A stretch of DNA of 64,000 nucleotides from Leisingera sp. JC1 (GCF_001679925.1 NZ_LYUZ01000092.1:47354-111353); one strand, 5' to 3'; positions 45,196 to 54,607 are shown, numbered from the stretch's first letter. Notes: a model not told the origin generated them from the letters alone. Made by a program: numbers and translations.

Positions 45196-45996
45196 TCACT
45201 CGAGCCCCATCTTCTTCATCATGGCTTCCAGCCGCGGCACGTCCTCCGGGTTGTTCAGTTCCCAGAACTCGCGGCCGCGCGCCTCCACCTCTACACACAG
45301 CACCTTGCGCCCGTTCTCAAGAAACCGCAGCTGCTCCAGCCCTTCGAGCCGTTCCAGCGGCCCTGTATCCCAATCAGGATACGCCGCCAAGGCATCCGGG
45401 CGGTAGGCATAGACGCCGACATGGTGAAAGACCGGCGTATTTTCGCCATCACCGTAAGCCTGACCGCAATAAGGCACCACTTCCTTGGAGAAATAGAGCG
45501 CACTATGGTCCGCGGCAAATACTGCGGTGGTGCCGCCGACCCGGCCGGCCTTGCGGTCGGCCAGCAGGCTGTTCAGCGTCTCGCCGTTGCAGCGCAGCAC
45601 CGGTGTTGCCAGCCCCATGCCCGGCGCAGCCCGAAGCCCGGCCACCAGATCCTCGACAAACCAATGCGGTGTCAGCGGCGCGTCCCCTTGCAGGTTCACC
45701 ACGATTTCATAGCCGCCGCCCAGCGCCGCATGCGCCTCCGCGCAGCGCTCGGTGCCGTTGGCGCAGGATTCCGAGGTCATCACGACCTCGGCACCAAAAC
45801 CCTCCGCGGCCTGTTTGATGCGATCGTCATCCGTGGCCACGACCACCCGGTCCACGCCCTCAACCGAGCAGGCCGCCCGCCAGGAGCGCTCCACCAGCGA
45901 ACGTTTCCCGCCGCCGGCCCCGGTCAGCGGCACCAGCGGTTTGCCAGGATAGCGGGTGGAGGCATAGCGGGCGGGGATGACGATCAGAACGGACAT
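45196..45996 (-). CDS. kdsB: CMP-Kdo synthetase (3-deoxy-manno-octulosonate cytidylyltransferase)
   Basis: KdsB activates Kdo with CTP for LPS core and capsule linkers. The 266-residue protein has IPARYASTRYPGKPL at 7-21, VVVATDDDRI, EVVMTSESCANGTERCAEA and VVNLQGDAP, all typical. The start overlaps the cysQ stop by one base. A kdsB placed with glycosyltransferases, cysQ and a KpsM-like permease hints at a role in Kdo-linked capsule as well as LPS. Confidence 0.94.
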   Translation of the reverse strand: MSVLIVIPARYASTRYPGKPLVPLTGAGGGKRSLVERSWRAACSVEGVDRVVVATDDDRIKQAAEGFGAEVVMTSESCANGTERCAEAHAALGGGYEIVVNLQGDAPLTPHWFVEDLVAGLRAAPGMGLATPVLRCNGETLNSLLADRKAGRVGGTTAVFAADHSALYFSKEVVPYCGQAYGDGENTPVFHHVGVYAYRPDALAAYPDWDTGPLERLEGLEQLRFLENGRKVLCVEVEARGREFWELNNPEDVPRLEAMMKKMGLE

Positions 45997-46793
45997 CAGG
46001 CTTCCTTCAGTTCCACAGCTGGTGCATAGGCGATGAAGAACGGGTTCGCATAGCCCTCTTTACCGTATTTCAGCGGGGAATGATCGTCAAAACGCACCAC
46101 CTTGCCGCCAGCGCCAGCGAGCACCGCATGGCCCGCTGCGGTATCCCACTCCATGGTGCGGCCAACCCGCGGATAGAGATCCGCCTCGCCGGTGGCAACC
46201 AGGCAAAACTTCAGCGAGGAACCGGCGCTTTTGCTGTCCTTGACGCTGTATTTATTGATGTAGTCGTCAGTGGCCTGATCACGGTGCGATTTGGACGCCA
46301 CCACCATCAGCGCCGAATTGTTGCTGTCGGCGACCCGGATGGGGCGGGTCTCGCCGATGGTCTCCGGATCAAAGGCGCCCGTCTCCTCCACCGCGCTGCC
46401 ATCGGCCAGGGTGAAGAACATCCGCTGCCGCGCCGGCGCATAAACCACGCCCCGGGTCGGCACACCCTCTTCCACCAGCGCGATGTTGACGGTGAAATCG
46501 CCGCGGCGGTGGATGAATTCCTTGGTGCCGTCCAGCGGGTCAACGATCAGGAAGGTATCGCCGCGCTCCTTGTGCGAGGCTGCCTGCTCCTCGGTGACCA
46601 GCATCATGTCCGGAAACGCTGCCCGCAGCCCGGCCGAGATCAGCGCATCTGCCGCTTCATCCGCTGCGGTTACCGGGCTGTCGTCTGATTTCACCTTCAC
46701 GTCGAAATCGTCGGAATTGTAGATCTCCATGATCTTCGCACCGGCCTCAATAGCCAGCTTGCGGATCACGGGCACCAGGTTTTCATAGGTCAC
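45996..46793 (-). CDS. cysQ: 3'(2'),5'-bisphosphate nucleotidase CysQ
   Basis: CysQ hydrolyses PAP, the by-product of PAPS-dependent sulfation, to AMP. The 265-residue protein has SPVTAADEAAD, LVTEEQAA, the metal motif VDPLDGTKEFI and the later GRTMEWDTAAGHAVL. The start is GTG 46793 with GGGAG upstream. It is coupled to kdsB and close to a sulfotransferase-like gene, so clearing PAP for glycan sulfation is a reasonable inference. Confidence 0.92.
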   Translation of the reverse strand: MTYENLVPVIRKLAIEAGAKIMEIYNSDDFDVKVKSDDSPVTAADEAADALISAGLRAAFPDMMLVTEEQAASHKERGDTFLIVDPLDGTKEFIHRRGDFTVNIALVEEGVPTRGVVYAPARQRMFFTLADGSAVEETGAFDPETIGETRPIRVADSNNSALMVVASKSHRDQATDDYINKYSVKDSKSAGSSLKFCLVATGEADLYPRVGRTMEWDTAAGHAVLAGAGGKVVRFDDHSPLKYGKEGYANPFFIAYAPAVELKEA

Positions 46794-46826
46794 GCGGGTC
46801 TCCCTGATACGGGTTTAATTGAAAAT

Positions 46827-47726
46827 TTGCCTGTTGCCCCTTATGATCCGCAGACAGCAGAACGGCAAGCAGCCGCATCAGATAAGAGCAAAGAACGCAG
46901 GTTCATGTTTCAGCAGCGCACACAGCCTTCCTGGATGTCCGGCTTCTTCGCCTTGTGCGAGGTGGTATTCCATTCCATCGTGCGCAGTGTCCGCTCCAAG
47001 CACAACAATGCATTCATCGCGCTGGGCCTGAACCTGATGCAGACGATTTTGTTCGTGCTGGCCTTTTATGTGATGTTTGCGGTGCTGGGCCTGCGGGGCG
47101 CGGCCCTCCGCGGCGACTTCCTGCTCTATGTGATGTCAGGCGTGTACCTGTTCATGGTTCACACCAAGACTGTCAGCGCCGTCGCCGGCGCCGAGGGCCC
47201 CAGCAGCCCGATGATGCAGCACGCGCCAATGAACACGATGGTCGCCCTGCTGTCCGCCGCCATCGGCGCGCTCTATATTCAGGTTCTGTCGCTGATCATC
47301 ATCCTGTTTGCCTATCACGTCGCCTATACCCCCGTGCACATCGAGGAACCCATTCCCGCATTCGGCATGGTGCTGCTGTCCTGGATCACCGGGTTCAGCG
47401 TCGGGCTGGTGTTTCTGGTGCTGAAGCCCTGGGCGCCGAGTTTTGTCAGCATCCTGATGATGATCTACCAGCGCGCCAACATGATTGCCTCCGGCAAGAT
47501 GTTCCTGGCCAACACCCTGCCCGGCTTCATGCTGGCGATGTTCGACTGGAACCCGCTGTTTCACTGCATTGACCAGGCCCGCGGCTTCGTCTTCATCAAT
47601 TACAACCCGCATTTCAGCTCCTGGCAGTATGCGGCCTGGGTGGCGCTGGTGCTGGTCGTGATTGGCCTGATGGGCGAATTCTACACCCGCCGCAACGTCT
47701 CCCTCAGCTGGAGCGCACGGCGGTGA
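46827..47726 (+). CDS. KpsM-like ABC-2 permease for capsular polysaccharide export
   Basis: The 299-residue protein has about six transmembrane helices from residue 60 on and the ABC-2 layout of polysaccharide exporters: RTQPSWMSGFFALCEV, LRGDFLLYVMSGVYLFM, YQRANMIASGKMFLANTLPG and DWNPLFHCIDQARGFVFINY. The DWNPLFH-type segment is shared with KpsM/Wzm permeases. The ATPase partner is not adjacent. The start is uncertain: TTG 46827 keeps an N-terminal stretch that seems conserved; ATG 46905 is the alternative. The GTGA overlap couples it to the next gene. Confidence 0.78.
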   Translation: MPVAPYDPQTAERQAAASDKSKERRFMFQQRTQPSWMSGFFALCEVVFHSIVRSVRSKHNNAFIALGLNLMQTILFVLAFYVMFAVLGLRGAALRGDFLLYVMSGVYLFMVHTKTVSAVAGAEGPSSPMMQHAPMNTMVALLSAAIGALYIQVLSLIIILFAYHVAYTPVHIEEPIPAFGMVLLSWITGFSVGLVFLVLKPWAPSFVSILMMIYQRANMIASGKMFLANTLPGFMLAMFDWNPLFHCIDQARGFVFINYNPHFSSWQYAAWVALVLVVIGLMGEFYTRRNVSLSWSARR

Positions 47727-48367
47727 GGCGGCTGCGCGCAGCCGCCGTTCTCTGGCTGGCCGTCCTGGCCCTGCCAGCCGCAGCGCAGCAGTTTCCCGCG
47801 CTCCACAGTGTCACCGGTGTTGCATCGGACGATGTGCTGAACATCCGCAGCGCCCCCTCCGCCAGCTCTGAAATCATCGGAACCCTGGCACCGGACCAAA
47901 CCGGGGTAGAGGTGGTGCAGACTGACAGCAGCGGCAAATGGGGCCTGGTCAACAGCGGCGAGCAATCCGGCTGGGCCGCTCTGCGGTATCTGGACCGGGT
48001 CTTTTCCAGCAATTGGCACGAGCAACCGGAACAGGCTCTGGATTGCTTCGGCACCGAGCCCTTCTGGTCTCTGACACTGGATGAAGCTGCCATTTTCAGC
48101 ACTCCGGACAGTCCGGGAACCCCCGTCACACTGTTGGCACGGGAACCGGCCGCAGGCCGCAGCGGCAAATCCGGCTTCCTCACAGCAAGCCAGAGCAGCA
48201 GCGAAACGTCCGCCCCCGAAGCGATCAGCCTGTCCGGCACCCTGACGGCAGAGCATTGCTCCGATGGCATGTCTGACCGGACCTATGGCATTTCGATCGA
48301 CCTGCTGCGCCTGCGCAGCACAGGCCAGCTCGACGTCCTGACCGGCTGCTGCTCGCTGCTGCCCTAG
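47723..48367 (+). CDS. Exported SH3b-domain protein
   Basis: The 214-residue protein has a signal peptide (cleaved near LPAAAQ), then an SH3b domain at about 30-95 (VASDDVLNIRSAPSASSEIIG ... GEQSGWAALRYL). The second half has FGTEPFWSLTLDEAAIF and ends with C-x-C-C-rich GCCSLLP, resembling a COG3650-type domain. It may bind the cell wall or assist the neighbouring exporter. GTG 47723 overlaps the permease stop. Confidence 0.75.
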   Translation: MRRLRAAAVLWLAVLALPAAAQQFPALHSVTGVASDDVLNIRSAPSASSEIIGTLAPDQTGVEVVQTDSSGKWGLVNSGEQSGWAALRYLDRVFSSNWHEQPEQALDCFGTEPFWSLTLDEAAIFSTPDSPGTPVTLLAREPAAGRSGKSGFLTASQSSSETSAPEAISLSGTLTAEHCSDGMSDRTYGISIDLLRLRSTGQLDVLTGCCSLLP

Positions 48368-48378
48368 CCGCCGGTCCC

Positions 48379-48426
48379 AAGACTTTTCAGAAAAAGTCTT
48401 GGCAAAAGTTTTCCGTAAAACTTTTG
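48379..48426. terminator. Tandem perfect hairpins between convergent genes
   Basis: AAGACTTTT (48379-48387) pairs with AAAAGTCTT (48392-48400), then CAAAAGTTTT (48403-48412) pairs with AAAACTTTTG (48417-48426). Both have four-base loops and A/T-rich arms, so they can serve transcripts from either side. Confidence 0.65.
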
Positions 48427-48439
48427 CGCCCCGCCGGGG

Positions 48440-49042
48440 TCATGTCACAACACGCAAGGTCAGGTTGATCCGCCCGCCCTTGGGCAGCAGCTGCGAGGAT
48501 TTGAACCGGATCCGGTCCACCCCGTGATAGGTCAGCCGCGCCTCGCCCCCCATCACAACCACATCGCCCGAGCTCAGCCAGACCGATTCTGTCCTGCCGC
48601 CCCGCGTTTGGCTGCCGATCCGGAACAGCCCGTCATCCCCCAGCGAAATTGAGACCACGGGAAAGGAGAAATCCGCCTCATCCTTGTCCTGGTGCAGCCC
48701 CATCTTGGCGCCTTCTCCGTAGTAGTTCAGCAGGCAGCATTCCGGCTGCCGGTCCAGCCCGGTCAGCTCCGTCCAGATATCCAGAACCTCCGGCGGGATT
48801 GCAGGCCATTCCCGGCCCGCGGGATGCTGTTCCGCATAACGGTACCCGCTGGCATCGGAAAACCAGCCGAATTGCCCGGCCGAGGTCATCCGCACCGACA
48901 TCTGCCCGCCGCCGGGCACCTTGGGTGAAAACAGGGGCGCCGCCTTCAGCACCGGCCGCAGCGCCTCAATCAGCGCCGCCTGCCGGGCCGGGTTCAGAAA
49001 CCCCTTGTGAACATCAAATCCGCGCACCCGCAGCAGGGTCAT
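48440..49042 (-). CDS. AlkB-type 2-oxoglutarate/Fe(II) DNA repair dioxygenase
   Basis: AlkB enzymes remove methyl groups from alkylated DNA or RNA bases. The 200-residue protein has Fe ligands His117, Asp119 (LHQDKDE) and His173 (YHGVDRI), 2-oxoglutarate contacts Arg191 and Arg197 (GRINLTLR), and CLLNYYGEGAKMGLHQDKDE typical of the AlkB core. This is unrelated to the membrane alkane hydroxylase at 20.7 kb that bears the same gene name in other species. Confidence 0.92.
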   Translation of the reverse strand: MTLLRVRGFDVHKGFLNPARQAALIEALRPVLKAAPLFSPKVPGGGQMSVRMTSAGQFGWFSDASGYRYAEQHPAGREWPAIPPEVLDIWTELTGLDRQPECCLLNYYGEGAKMGLHQDKDEADFSFPVVSISLGDDGLFRIGSQTRGGRTESVWLSSGDVVVMGGEARLTYHGVDRIRFKSSQLLPKGGRINLTLRVVT

Positions 49043-49116
49043 TGCCGTTCATCCATCCTTAACCATGACCCGTGCAAAAAACCGCATTGATTCACGCCTC
49101 CGGGCGTGCCTGAGCG

Positions 49117-49146
49117 CTTGCAGGGCCGTTTTCACGTCCCTATATA
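49117..49146 (+). promoter_or_regulatory. Heat-shock (sigma-32-like) promoter of dnaK
   Basis: CTTG at 49117-49120 and CCCTATAT at 49138-49145, with 17 bases between, match the alphaproteobacterial RpoH pattern CTTG-N17/18-CYTAT. It lies 110 bases before dnaK and gives heat induction of dnaK-dnaJ. Confidence 0.78.
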
Positions 49147-49256
49147 CGCCGGGACGCGGCAAGGTGCAGACCAAACCGCAAAACAATCGGGGCCAGGATG
49201 CCGTTGCGGGTTCAGGCCTCGGGTAATCGCCTTGAGTAGTAATAAGGGATCGAAAA

Positions 49257-51176
49257 ATGAGCAAAGTTATCGGCATCGACCTGGGTACCACCAACTCCTG
49301 CGTGGCCATCATGGACGGCTCCCAGCCCCGCGTGATTGAAAACGCCGAGGGCGCGCGCACCACCCCGTCGATCGTTGCCTTCACCGACGACGAGCGCCTG
49401 GTCGGCCAGCCGGCCAAACGCCAGGCCGTCACCAACCCCGACAACACCGTGTTCGGCGTCAAGCGCCTGATCGGCCGCCGGTTCGACGACCCCGCCGTCG
49501 CCAAAGACAAGAAGATGGTGCCGTTCTCCATCGTCAACGGCGGCAACGGCGACGCATGGGTCGAAGCCAAGGGTGAGAAATACTCCCCGTCGCAAATCTC
49601 TGCCTTCACCCTGGGCAAAATGAAGGAAACCGCGGAATCCTACCTGGGCGAGGAAGTCACCCAGGCGGTGATCACCGTGCCTGCCTACTTCAACGACGCC
49701 CAGCGTCAGGCCACCAAAGACGCCGGCAAGATCGCGGGCCTCGAAGTGCTGCGCATCATCAACGAGCCGACCGCGGCTGCGCTGGCCTATGGCCTGGACA
49801 AGGAAAACACCCAGACCATCGCCGTCTATGACCTCGGCGGCGGCACCTTCGACGTCACCATCCTGGAAATCGACGACGGCCTGTTCGAAGTGAAGTCGAC
49901 CAACGGCGACACCTTCCTGGGCGGCGAAGACTTCGACATGCGCATCGTCAACTACCTGGCGGATGAGTTCAAAAAGGAAAACGGTGTCGATCTGTCCAAG
50001 GACAAGATGGCCCTGCAGCGCCTGAAAGAGGCCGCAGAGAAAGCCAAGATCGAACTGTCCTCCACCTCGCAGACCGAGATCAACCAGCCGTTCATCTCGA
50101 TGGACCCCTCCTCGGGCCAGCCGCTGCACATGGTGATGAAGCTGACCCGCGCCAAGCTGGAAAGCCTGGTCTCCGATCTGATCAAACGCTCGATGGATCC
50201 GTGCAAGGCCGCTCTCAAGGACGCAGGCCTGTCGGCTGGCGACATTGACGAGGTGGTTCTGGTCGGCGGCATGACCCGGATGCCGAAAGTCATCGAAGAG
50301 GTCTCCAAGTTCTTCGGCAAGGAGCCGCACAAAGGCGTGAACCCGGATGAAGTGGTTGCCATGGGCGCTGCCATCCAGGCCGGCGTTCTGCAGGGCGACG
50401 TCAAGGACGTGGTGCTGCTTGACGTGACCCCGCTGTCCCTGGGCATCGAAACCCTGGGCGGCGTCTTCACCCGCCTGATCGACCGCAACACCACCATCCC
50501 GACCAAAAAGTCGCAGGTGTTCTCGACCGCGGAAGACAACCAGAACGCCGTGACCATCCGCGTGTTCCAGGGTGAGCGTGAAATGGCCGCCGACAACAAA
50601 ATGCTCGGCCAGTTCAACCTCGAGGAAATCCCGCCGGCACCGCGCGGCATGCCGCAGATCGAAGTGACCTTTGACATCGACGCCAACGGCATCGTGTCGG
50701 TCGGCGCCAAGGACAAGGCGACCGGCAAGGAACAGCAGATCACCATCCAGGCATCGGGCGGCCTGTCCGACGAGGACATCGAAAAGATGGTCAAGGACGC
50801 CGAGGACAACGCCGAGGCGGACAAGGAACGCCGCGAGCTGATCGAAGCCAAGAACCAGGCCGAATCGCTGATCCACTCGACCGAGAAATCGGTGGAAGAG
50901 CACGGCGACAAGGTCGACCCGTCCACCATCGAGGTGATCGAGCTGGCCGTGGCCGCGCTGAAGGACGATCTGGAAAACGAGAAATCGACCGCCGAGAAGA
51001 TCAAGTCCGGCATCCAGAACGTCACTGAGGCCGCGATGAAACTGGGCGAAGCGATCTACAAGGCGCAGGCCGAAGAAGGCGACGACGAGCCGGCAGCAGC
51101 CGACGAATCCGCAGGCCCCGGTGACGACGACATCGTCGATGCCGAGTTCGAAGACCTGGACAACGACAAGCGCTAA
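49257..51176 (+). CDS. dnaK: Chaperone DnaK (Hsp70)
   Basis: The 639-residue Hsp70 has the nucleotide-binding domain (1-385; [54 protein letters not shown]), the substrate domain ([15 protein letters not shown]) and the C-terminal lid. The end, [13 protein letters not shown] with [11 protein letters not shown], is the DnaJ/GrpE-linked acidic tail. AAGGGA precedes ATG 49257. It is followed by a hairpin and dnaJ. Confidence 0.98.
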   Translation: MSKVIGIDLGTTNSCVAIMDGSQPRVIENAEGARTTPSIVAFTDDERLVGQPAKRQAVTNPDNTVFGVKRLIGRRFDDPAVAKDKKMVPFSIVNGGNGDAWVEAKGEKYSPSQISAFTLGKMKETAESYLGEEVTQAVITVPAYFNDAQRQATKDAGKIAGLEVLRIINEPTAAALAYGLDKENTQTIAVYDLGGGTFDVTILEIDDGLFEVKSTNGDTFLGGEDFDMRIVNYLADEFKKENGVDLSKDKMALQRLKEAAEKAKIELSSTSQTEINQPFISMDPSSGQPLHMVMKLTRAKLESLVSDLIKRSMDPCKAALKDAGLSAGDIDEVVLVGGMTRMPKVIEEVSKFFGKEPHKGVNPDEVVAMGAAIQAGVLQGDVKDVVLLDVTPLSLGIETLGGVFTRLIDRNTTIPTKKSQVFSTAEDNQNAVTIRVFQGEREMAADNKMLGQFNLEEIPPAPRGMPQIEVTFDIDANGIVSVGAKDKATGKEQQITIQASGGLSDEDIEKMVKDAEDNAEADKERRELIEAKNQAESLIHSTEKSVEEHGDKVDPSTIEVIELAVAALKDDLENEKSTAEKIKSGIQNVTEAAMKLGEAIYKAQAEEGDDEPAAADESAGPGDDDIVDAEFEDLDNDKR

Positions 51177-51199
51177 CGCCTGACCACTCAGGCCAAGGC

Positions 51200-51230
51200 G
51201 GGCCGGTCCGACCCCGGACCGGCCCATTTT
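51200..51230 (+). terminator. Hairpin between dnaK and dnaJ
   Basis: GGGCCGGTCCG (51200-51210) pairs over 11 bases with CGGACCGGCCC (51215-51225), followed by ATTTT. It probably acts as a partial terminator lowering dnaJ relative to dnaK. Confidence 0.72.
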
Positions 51231-51253
51231 CGTTGAGGCAGATGGGGTAACCG

Positions 51254-52414
51254 ATGTCAAAACGTGACTATTACGACGTTCTGGGCGTGGCCAAAGGCGC
51301 CACCGCAGACGAAATCAAAAAGGGCTTTCGCAAGAAGGCCAAGGAACTGCACCCCGACCGGAACTCCGACAATCCGGACGCCGAGGCGCAGTTCAAGGAA
51401 GCCAACGAGGCTTATGACGTCCTGAAGGACGCCGAGAAAAAGGCGGCCTATGACCGCTTTGGCCATGCAGCCTTTGAAAACGGCATGGGCGGCGGCCAGC
51501 GCGGCGGCGGCGGCCAGGGCTTTGGCGGCGGCGATTTCTCCTCCGCTTTCTCCGACGTGTTCGACGACCTGTTCGGCGACTTCATGGGCGGCCAGCGCGG
51601 CGGCGCCGGCGGACGCCAGCGCGCATCGCGCGGCGCCGACCTGCGCTACAACCTGCGCGTCTCGCTGGAGGAAGCCTTTGCAGGCCTGCACAAGACCATC
51701 AAGGTGCCTGCCTCGGTTTCCTGCACCGCCTGCGAGGGCACCGGGGCCGAAGGCGGCGTTGAGCCCACCACCTGCCCGACCTGCTCCGGCATGGGCAAGG
51801 TCCGCGCGCAGCAGGGCTTCTTCACCGTTGAACGCACCTGCCCGACCTGCTCGGGCCTGGGCCAGATCATCAAGAACCCGTGCAAATCCTGCCACGGCCA
51901 CGGCCGGGTAGAGAAAGACCGCTCGCTGTCTGTGAACATCCCGGCAGGCGTGGAAACCGGCACCCGCATCCGCCTCGCAGGCGAAGGCGAAGCCGGCCTG
52001 CGCGGCGGCCCTCCGGGCGATCTCTACATCTTTGTCGAGGTCGGCCCGCACAAGCTGTTTGAGCGCGACGGCAACAACCTCTACTGCCGGGTGCCGGTCA
52101 GCATGGCCAAGGCATCGCTTGGCGGCTCCATCGAGGTGCCGACAATTGACGGCGGCCGCGGCCGGGTGCAGATCCCCGAGGGCAGCCAGTCCGGCCGCCA
52201 GATGCGCCTGCGCGGCAAAGGCATGCCGGCGCTGCGCGGCGGCGCCACCGGTGACATGTTCATCGAACTGGCGGTGGAAACCCCGATGAACCTCACCGCC
52301 CGCCAGAAGGAGCTTCTGCGCGAGTTTGAGGACATCTCCGAGGAAAACACCAACCCCGAATCCCGCAGCTTCTTCTCTTCGGTGAAAAGCTTCTGGGATG
52401 GCATGAAAGGGTGA
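51254..52414 (+). CDS. dnaJ: Chaperone DnaJ (Hsp40)
   Basis: DnaJ delivers clients to DnaK and stimulates its ATPase. The 386-residue protein has the J domain (1-70, HPD in ELHPDRN), a Gly-rich linker (about 75-120) and four zinc repeats: [24 protein letters not shown] and CKSCHGHG, followed by two C-terminal beta domains. It is a type I DnaJ and lies in the standard dnaK-dnaJ order. Confidence 0.97.
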   Translation: MSKRDYYDVLGVAKGATADEIKKGFRKKAKELHPDRNSDNPDAEAQFKEANEAYDVLKDAEKKAAYDRFGHAAFENGMGGGQRGGGGQGFGGGDFSSAFSDVFDDLFGDFMGGQRGGAGGRQRASRGADLRYNLRVSLEEAFAGLHKTIKVPASVSCTACEGTGAEGGVEPTTCPTCSGMGKVRAQQGFFTVERTCPTCSGLGQIIKNPCKSCHGHGRVEKDRSLSVNIPAGVETGTRIRLAGEGEAGLRGGPPGDLYIFVEVGPHKLFERDGNNLYCRVPVSMAKASLGGSIEVPTIDGGRGRVQIPEGSQSGRQMRLRGKGMPALRGGATGDMFIELAVETPMNLTARQKELLREFEDISEENTNPESRSFFSSVKSFWDGMKG

Positions 52415-52425
52415 GGCCCGTCTAG

Positions 52426-52529
52426 GAAACCGTCCGGGGGACGGTTTCAGGGCCGAACGGGCAGAGCCCCGGCCACCAGCCACAAACGACACATTCAAAA
52501 GCGCCCCCAACTCGGGGCGCTTTTCTTTT
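52426..52529 (+). terminator. Two hairpins after dnaJ
   Basis: GAAACCGTCC (52426-52435) pairs with GGACGGTTTC (52439-52448) but has no T-run. The second, AAAAGCGCCCC (52497-52507) with GGGGCGCTTTT (52514-52524), is followed by CTTTT and is a good terminator on either strand. Confidence 0.8.
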
Positions 52530-52582
52530 GCGCATCCTTTACGCAGCGCCCTGCCCAGACGCCCCACGCCGCGCTGCGGCGG

Positions 52583-52604
52583 TGCACAGGGGGTGTACAG
52601 GGGG
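52583..52604. repeat. Two tandem copies of an 11-bp unit
   Basis: TGCACAGGGGG and TGTACAGGGGG lie head to tail and run into TGCACG. The 52530-52697 stretch holds no other feature that I can support besides the radC upstream region. Confidence 0.45.
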
Positions 52605-52697
52605 TGCACGCCTGTCACCCCCTCCTGCCGCCCCTCCGCCGCTCTTAGGCGGCACCCATTAACACTTCCTCAACCATGATGGCGGCACCATGGCGCC

Positions 52698-53462
52698 ATG
52701 GCACAGGACCCCGCATTCGAGGACGTCTCCCTGCCGCTGTTTCCCGGCAGCGAGGAGGCCCCTGTCGCCCCGCTCTCCCCTGGCCGCCTGCCCTCCTACA
52801 TCAAGGACCACCGCGCCCGCCTGCGCGAGCGCTTCATGGCCGGCGGCGCCGCCGCGATGCCGGATTACGAGCTTCTGGAACTAATCCTGTTCCGCTCCAT
52901 CCCGCGCCGCGACGTGAAACCCTTGGCGCGGCAGCTGCTTGATACCTTTGGCGATTTCAACCGCGTTGTGACAGCCCCGCCGGAACGTCTGGCACAGGTG
53001 AAGGGCATCGGCGATGCGGTGATCACCGACCTCAAGGTGCTGGAGGCCGCCGCCCACCGCATGGCGCGCGCCCGGGTGATGCAACGGCAGGTGATCTCCA
53101 GTTGGGACGCCCTTTTGGACTATTGCCACACCACAATGGCCCACCGCGAGACCGAACAGTTCCGCATCCTGTTCCTCGACCGCAAGAACGTCCTGATCGC
53201 CGACGAAGAACAGGCCCGCGGCACCGTCGACCACGTCCCCGTCTATCCCCGGGAGGTGGCCAAACGCGCCCTGGAACTCAACGCCAGCGCCTTGATTCTA
53301 GTGCATAATCACCCGTCCGGAGACCCCACGCCCTCGGACAGCGACGTCAGTATGACAGATCAGATCCAGACCGCCCTCAGCGCCTTGGGAATCACCCTGC
53401 ACGACCATCTGATCATCGGAAAATCCGCCGAACTCAGCTTCCGCGCCCAGGGCTACCTGTAG
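52698..53462 (+). CDS. radC: RadC/YeeS-like JAB-domain protein
   Basis: The 254-residue protein has an N-terminal UPF0758 helix-hairpin-helix part (PDYELLELILFRSIPRRD, VKGIGDAVI) and a C-terminal JAMM metalloprotease-like domain with LVHNHPSGDPTPSDSD (His203, His205, Asp216). Once thought a DNA-repair factor, its role is unsettled. The gene is chromosomal-type in length and not phage-linked. Confidence 0.92.
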   Translation: MAQDPAFEDVSLPLFPGSEEAPVAPLSPGRLPSYIKDHRARLRERFMAGGAAAMPDYELLELILFRSIPRRDVKPLARQLLDTFGDFNRVVTAPPERLAQVKGIGDAVITDLKVLEAAAHRMARARVMQRQVISSWDALLDYCHTTMAHRETEQFRILFLDRKNVLIADEEQARGTVDHVPVYPREVAKRALELNASALILVHNHPSGDPTPSDSDVSMTDQIQTALSALGITLHDHLIIGKSAELSFRAQGYL

Positions 53463-53501
53463 CGCTTCGTTCGTGTCATCATCAGCGGTTTTGGGAGGAA
53501 G

Positions 53502-53577
53502 TGGTGAGCCGTGCAGGATTCGAACCTGCGACCCACTGATTAAAAGTCAGTTGCTCTACCAACTGAGCTAACGGCCC
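53502..53577 (-). tRNA. tRNA-Lys (anticodon TTT)
   Basis: On the minus strand the 76-base gene starts GGGCCGT and ends ACGGCTCACCA, with encoded CCA. The D arm is GCTCAGTTGGTAGAGC, the anticodon arm CTGACTTTTAATCAG reads TTT, and the T arm is GCAGGTTCGAATCCTGC. It is a single gene in a gap between radC and dapF, with no integrase nearby. Confidence 0.96.
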
Positions 53578-53590
53578 ACTTCTTCGTCGC

Positions 53591-53619
53591 GGTCTAAGTG
53601 TTTTTCCCAGAAGGTTCAA
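53591..53619 (-). promoter_or_regulatory. Possible promoter of tRNA-Lys
   Basis: On the minus strand TTGAAC (53619-53614) and TAGACC (53596-53591) are 17 bases apart. The -10 is weak, but the position before the tRNA start is right. Confidence 0.42.
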
Positions 53620-53764
53620 GCACTTATTTCGCTTTGGTCCGGCGTGGCGGTGTGTGTCACGCTGTCCCGATAGGCGGCGTATCTAGGGCCAGTGCGGCGG
53701 GGGGTCAACCCCTTTTTTCAACTTTTCTCACCGAAGGCTGGATTCATCTCCGCGCCGGGTCTAT

Positions 53765-54607
53765 ATGCCCGCCATGAGCACCTCGGCAGACACAAAACTC
53801 CCCTTCATGAAGATGCACGGGCTGGGCAACGACTTCGTCGTTGTCGACGCGCGTGCGCAGGACATTGCCATCACCCCGGCGATGGCCAAGGGAATCGCGC
53901 ACCGCCAGTTCGGCGTCGGCTTCGACCAGCTGACGGTGATTTCGAACGGCCCGGGCGACGCGCATCTGACCTTCTACAATGCCGACGGCTCCACCTCCGG
54001 CGCCTGCGGCAATGCCACCCGCTGCATTGCCCGCCACCTGATCCTGGAAACCGGCAAACCCGAACTGCATCTGACCACCGACCGCGGCGATCTTTATGCC
54101 CGCGACGCCGGCAACGGGCTCACCTCCGTCAACATGGGGGCGCCGCAGCTGGACTGGCAGGACATCCCGCTGGCCGAGAAAACCGACACGCTGGAGCTGC
54201 CGATCGAGGGCGGACCGACGGCTACCGGCATGGGCAATCCCCATTGCACCTTCTTTGTCGAGGACGCCGAGGTCATTCCGCTGGAAGAATTCGGTCCCCG
54301 CTACGAGCACCACCCGCTATATCCCCAGCGCACCAATGTGCAGGTCGCCCAGGTGACCGGCCCCGACCGCATCCGCATGCGCGTCTGGGAGCGCGGTGTA
54401 GGCGTGACACTGGCCTCCGGCTCCTCCTCCTGCGCAACCGCCGTTGCAGCCGCCCGGCGCGGGCTGACGGGGCGCAAGGTGCAGATCGACCTGGACGGCG
54501 GCACCCTGTGGATCGACTGGGCCGAAAACGGCGTCTGGATGACCGGCCCGACCATGCATGTGTTCGACGGCACCTTCACCCGCGAATTCCTGGAGACGCT
54601 GGCATGA
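53765..54607 (+). CDS. dapF: Diaminopimelate epimerase
   Basis: DapF converts LL- to meso-diaminopimelate for lysine and peptidoglycan synthesis. The 280-residue protein has FMKMHGLGNDFVVVD, the two catalytic cysteines Cys81 (SGACGNATRC) and Cys224 (ASGSSSCATAV) and GMGNPHCTFFV. ATG 53765 or ATG 53774 could be the start; neither has a clear ribosome-binding site. The stop overlaps mtaB by four bases. Confidence 0.95.
   Translation: MPAMSTSADTKLPFMKMHGLGNDFVVVDARAQDIAITPAMAKGIAHRQFGVGFDQLTVISNGPGDAHLTFYNADGSTSGACGNATRCIARHLILETGKPELHLTTDRGDLYARDAGNGLTSVNMGAPQLDWQDIPLAEKTDTLELPIEGGPTATGMGNPHCTFFVEDAEVIPLEEFGPRYEHHPLYPQRTNVQVAQVTGPDRIRMRVWERGVGVTLASGSSSCATAVAAARRGLTGRKVQIDLDGGTLWIDWAENGVWMTGPTMHVFDGTFTREFLETLA

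Noticed and set aside
49212..51260. 682-codon open frame antisense to dnaK
   Set aside because: Shadow of a highly biased coding sequence; no start signal and no recognisable domain.
51257..52618. 453-codon open frame antisense to dnaJ
   Set aside because: Shadow of dnaJ; Ala/Gly-rich translation without domain features.
53502..53577. tRNA-Lys as a possible integration site of a mobile element
   Set aside because: No integrase, no duplicated 3' tRNA end and no change in gene content on either side.
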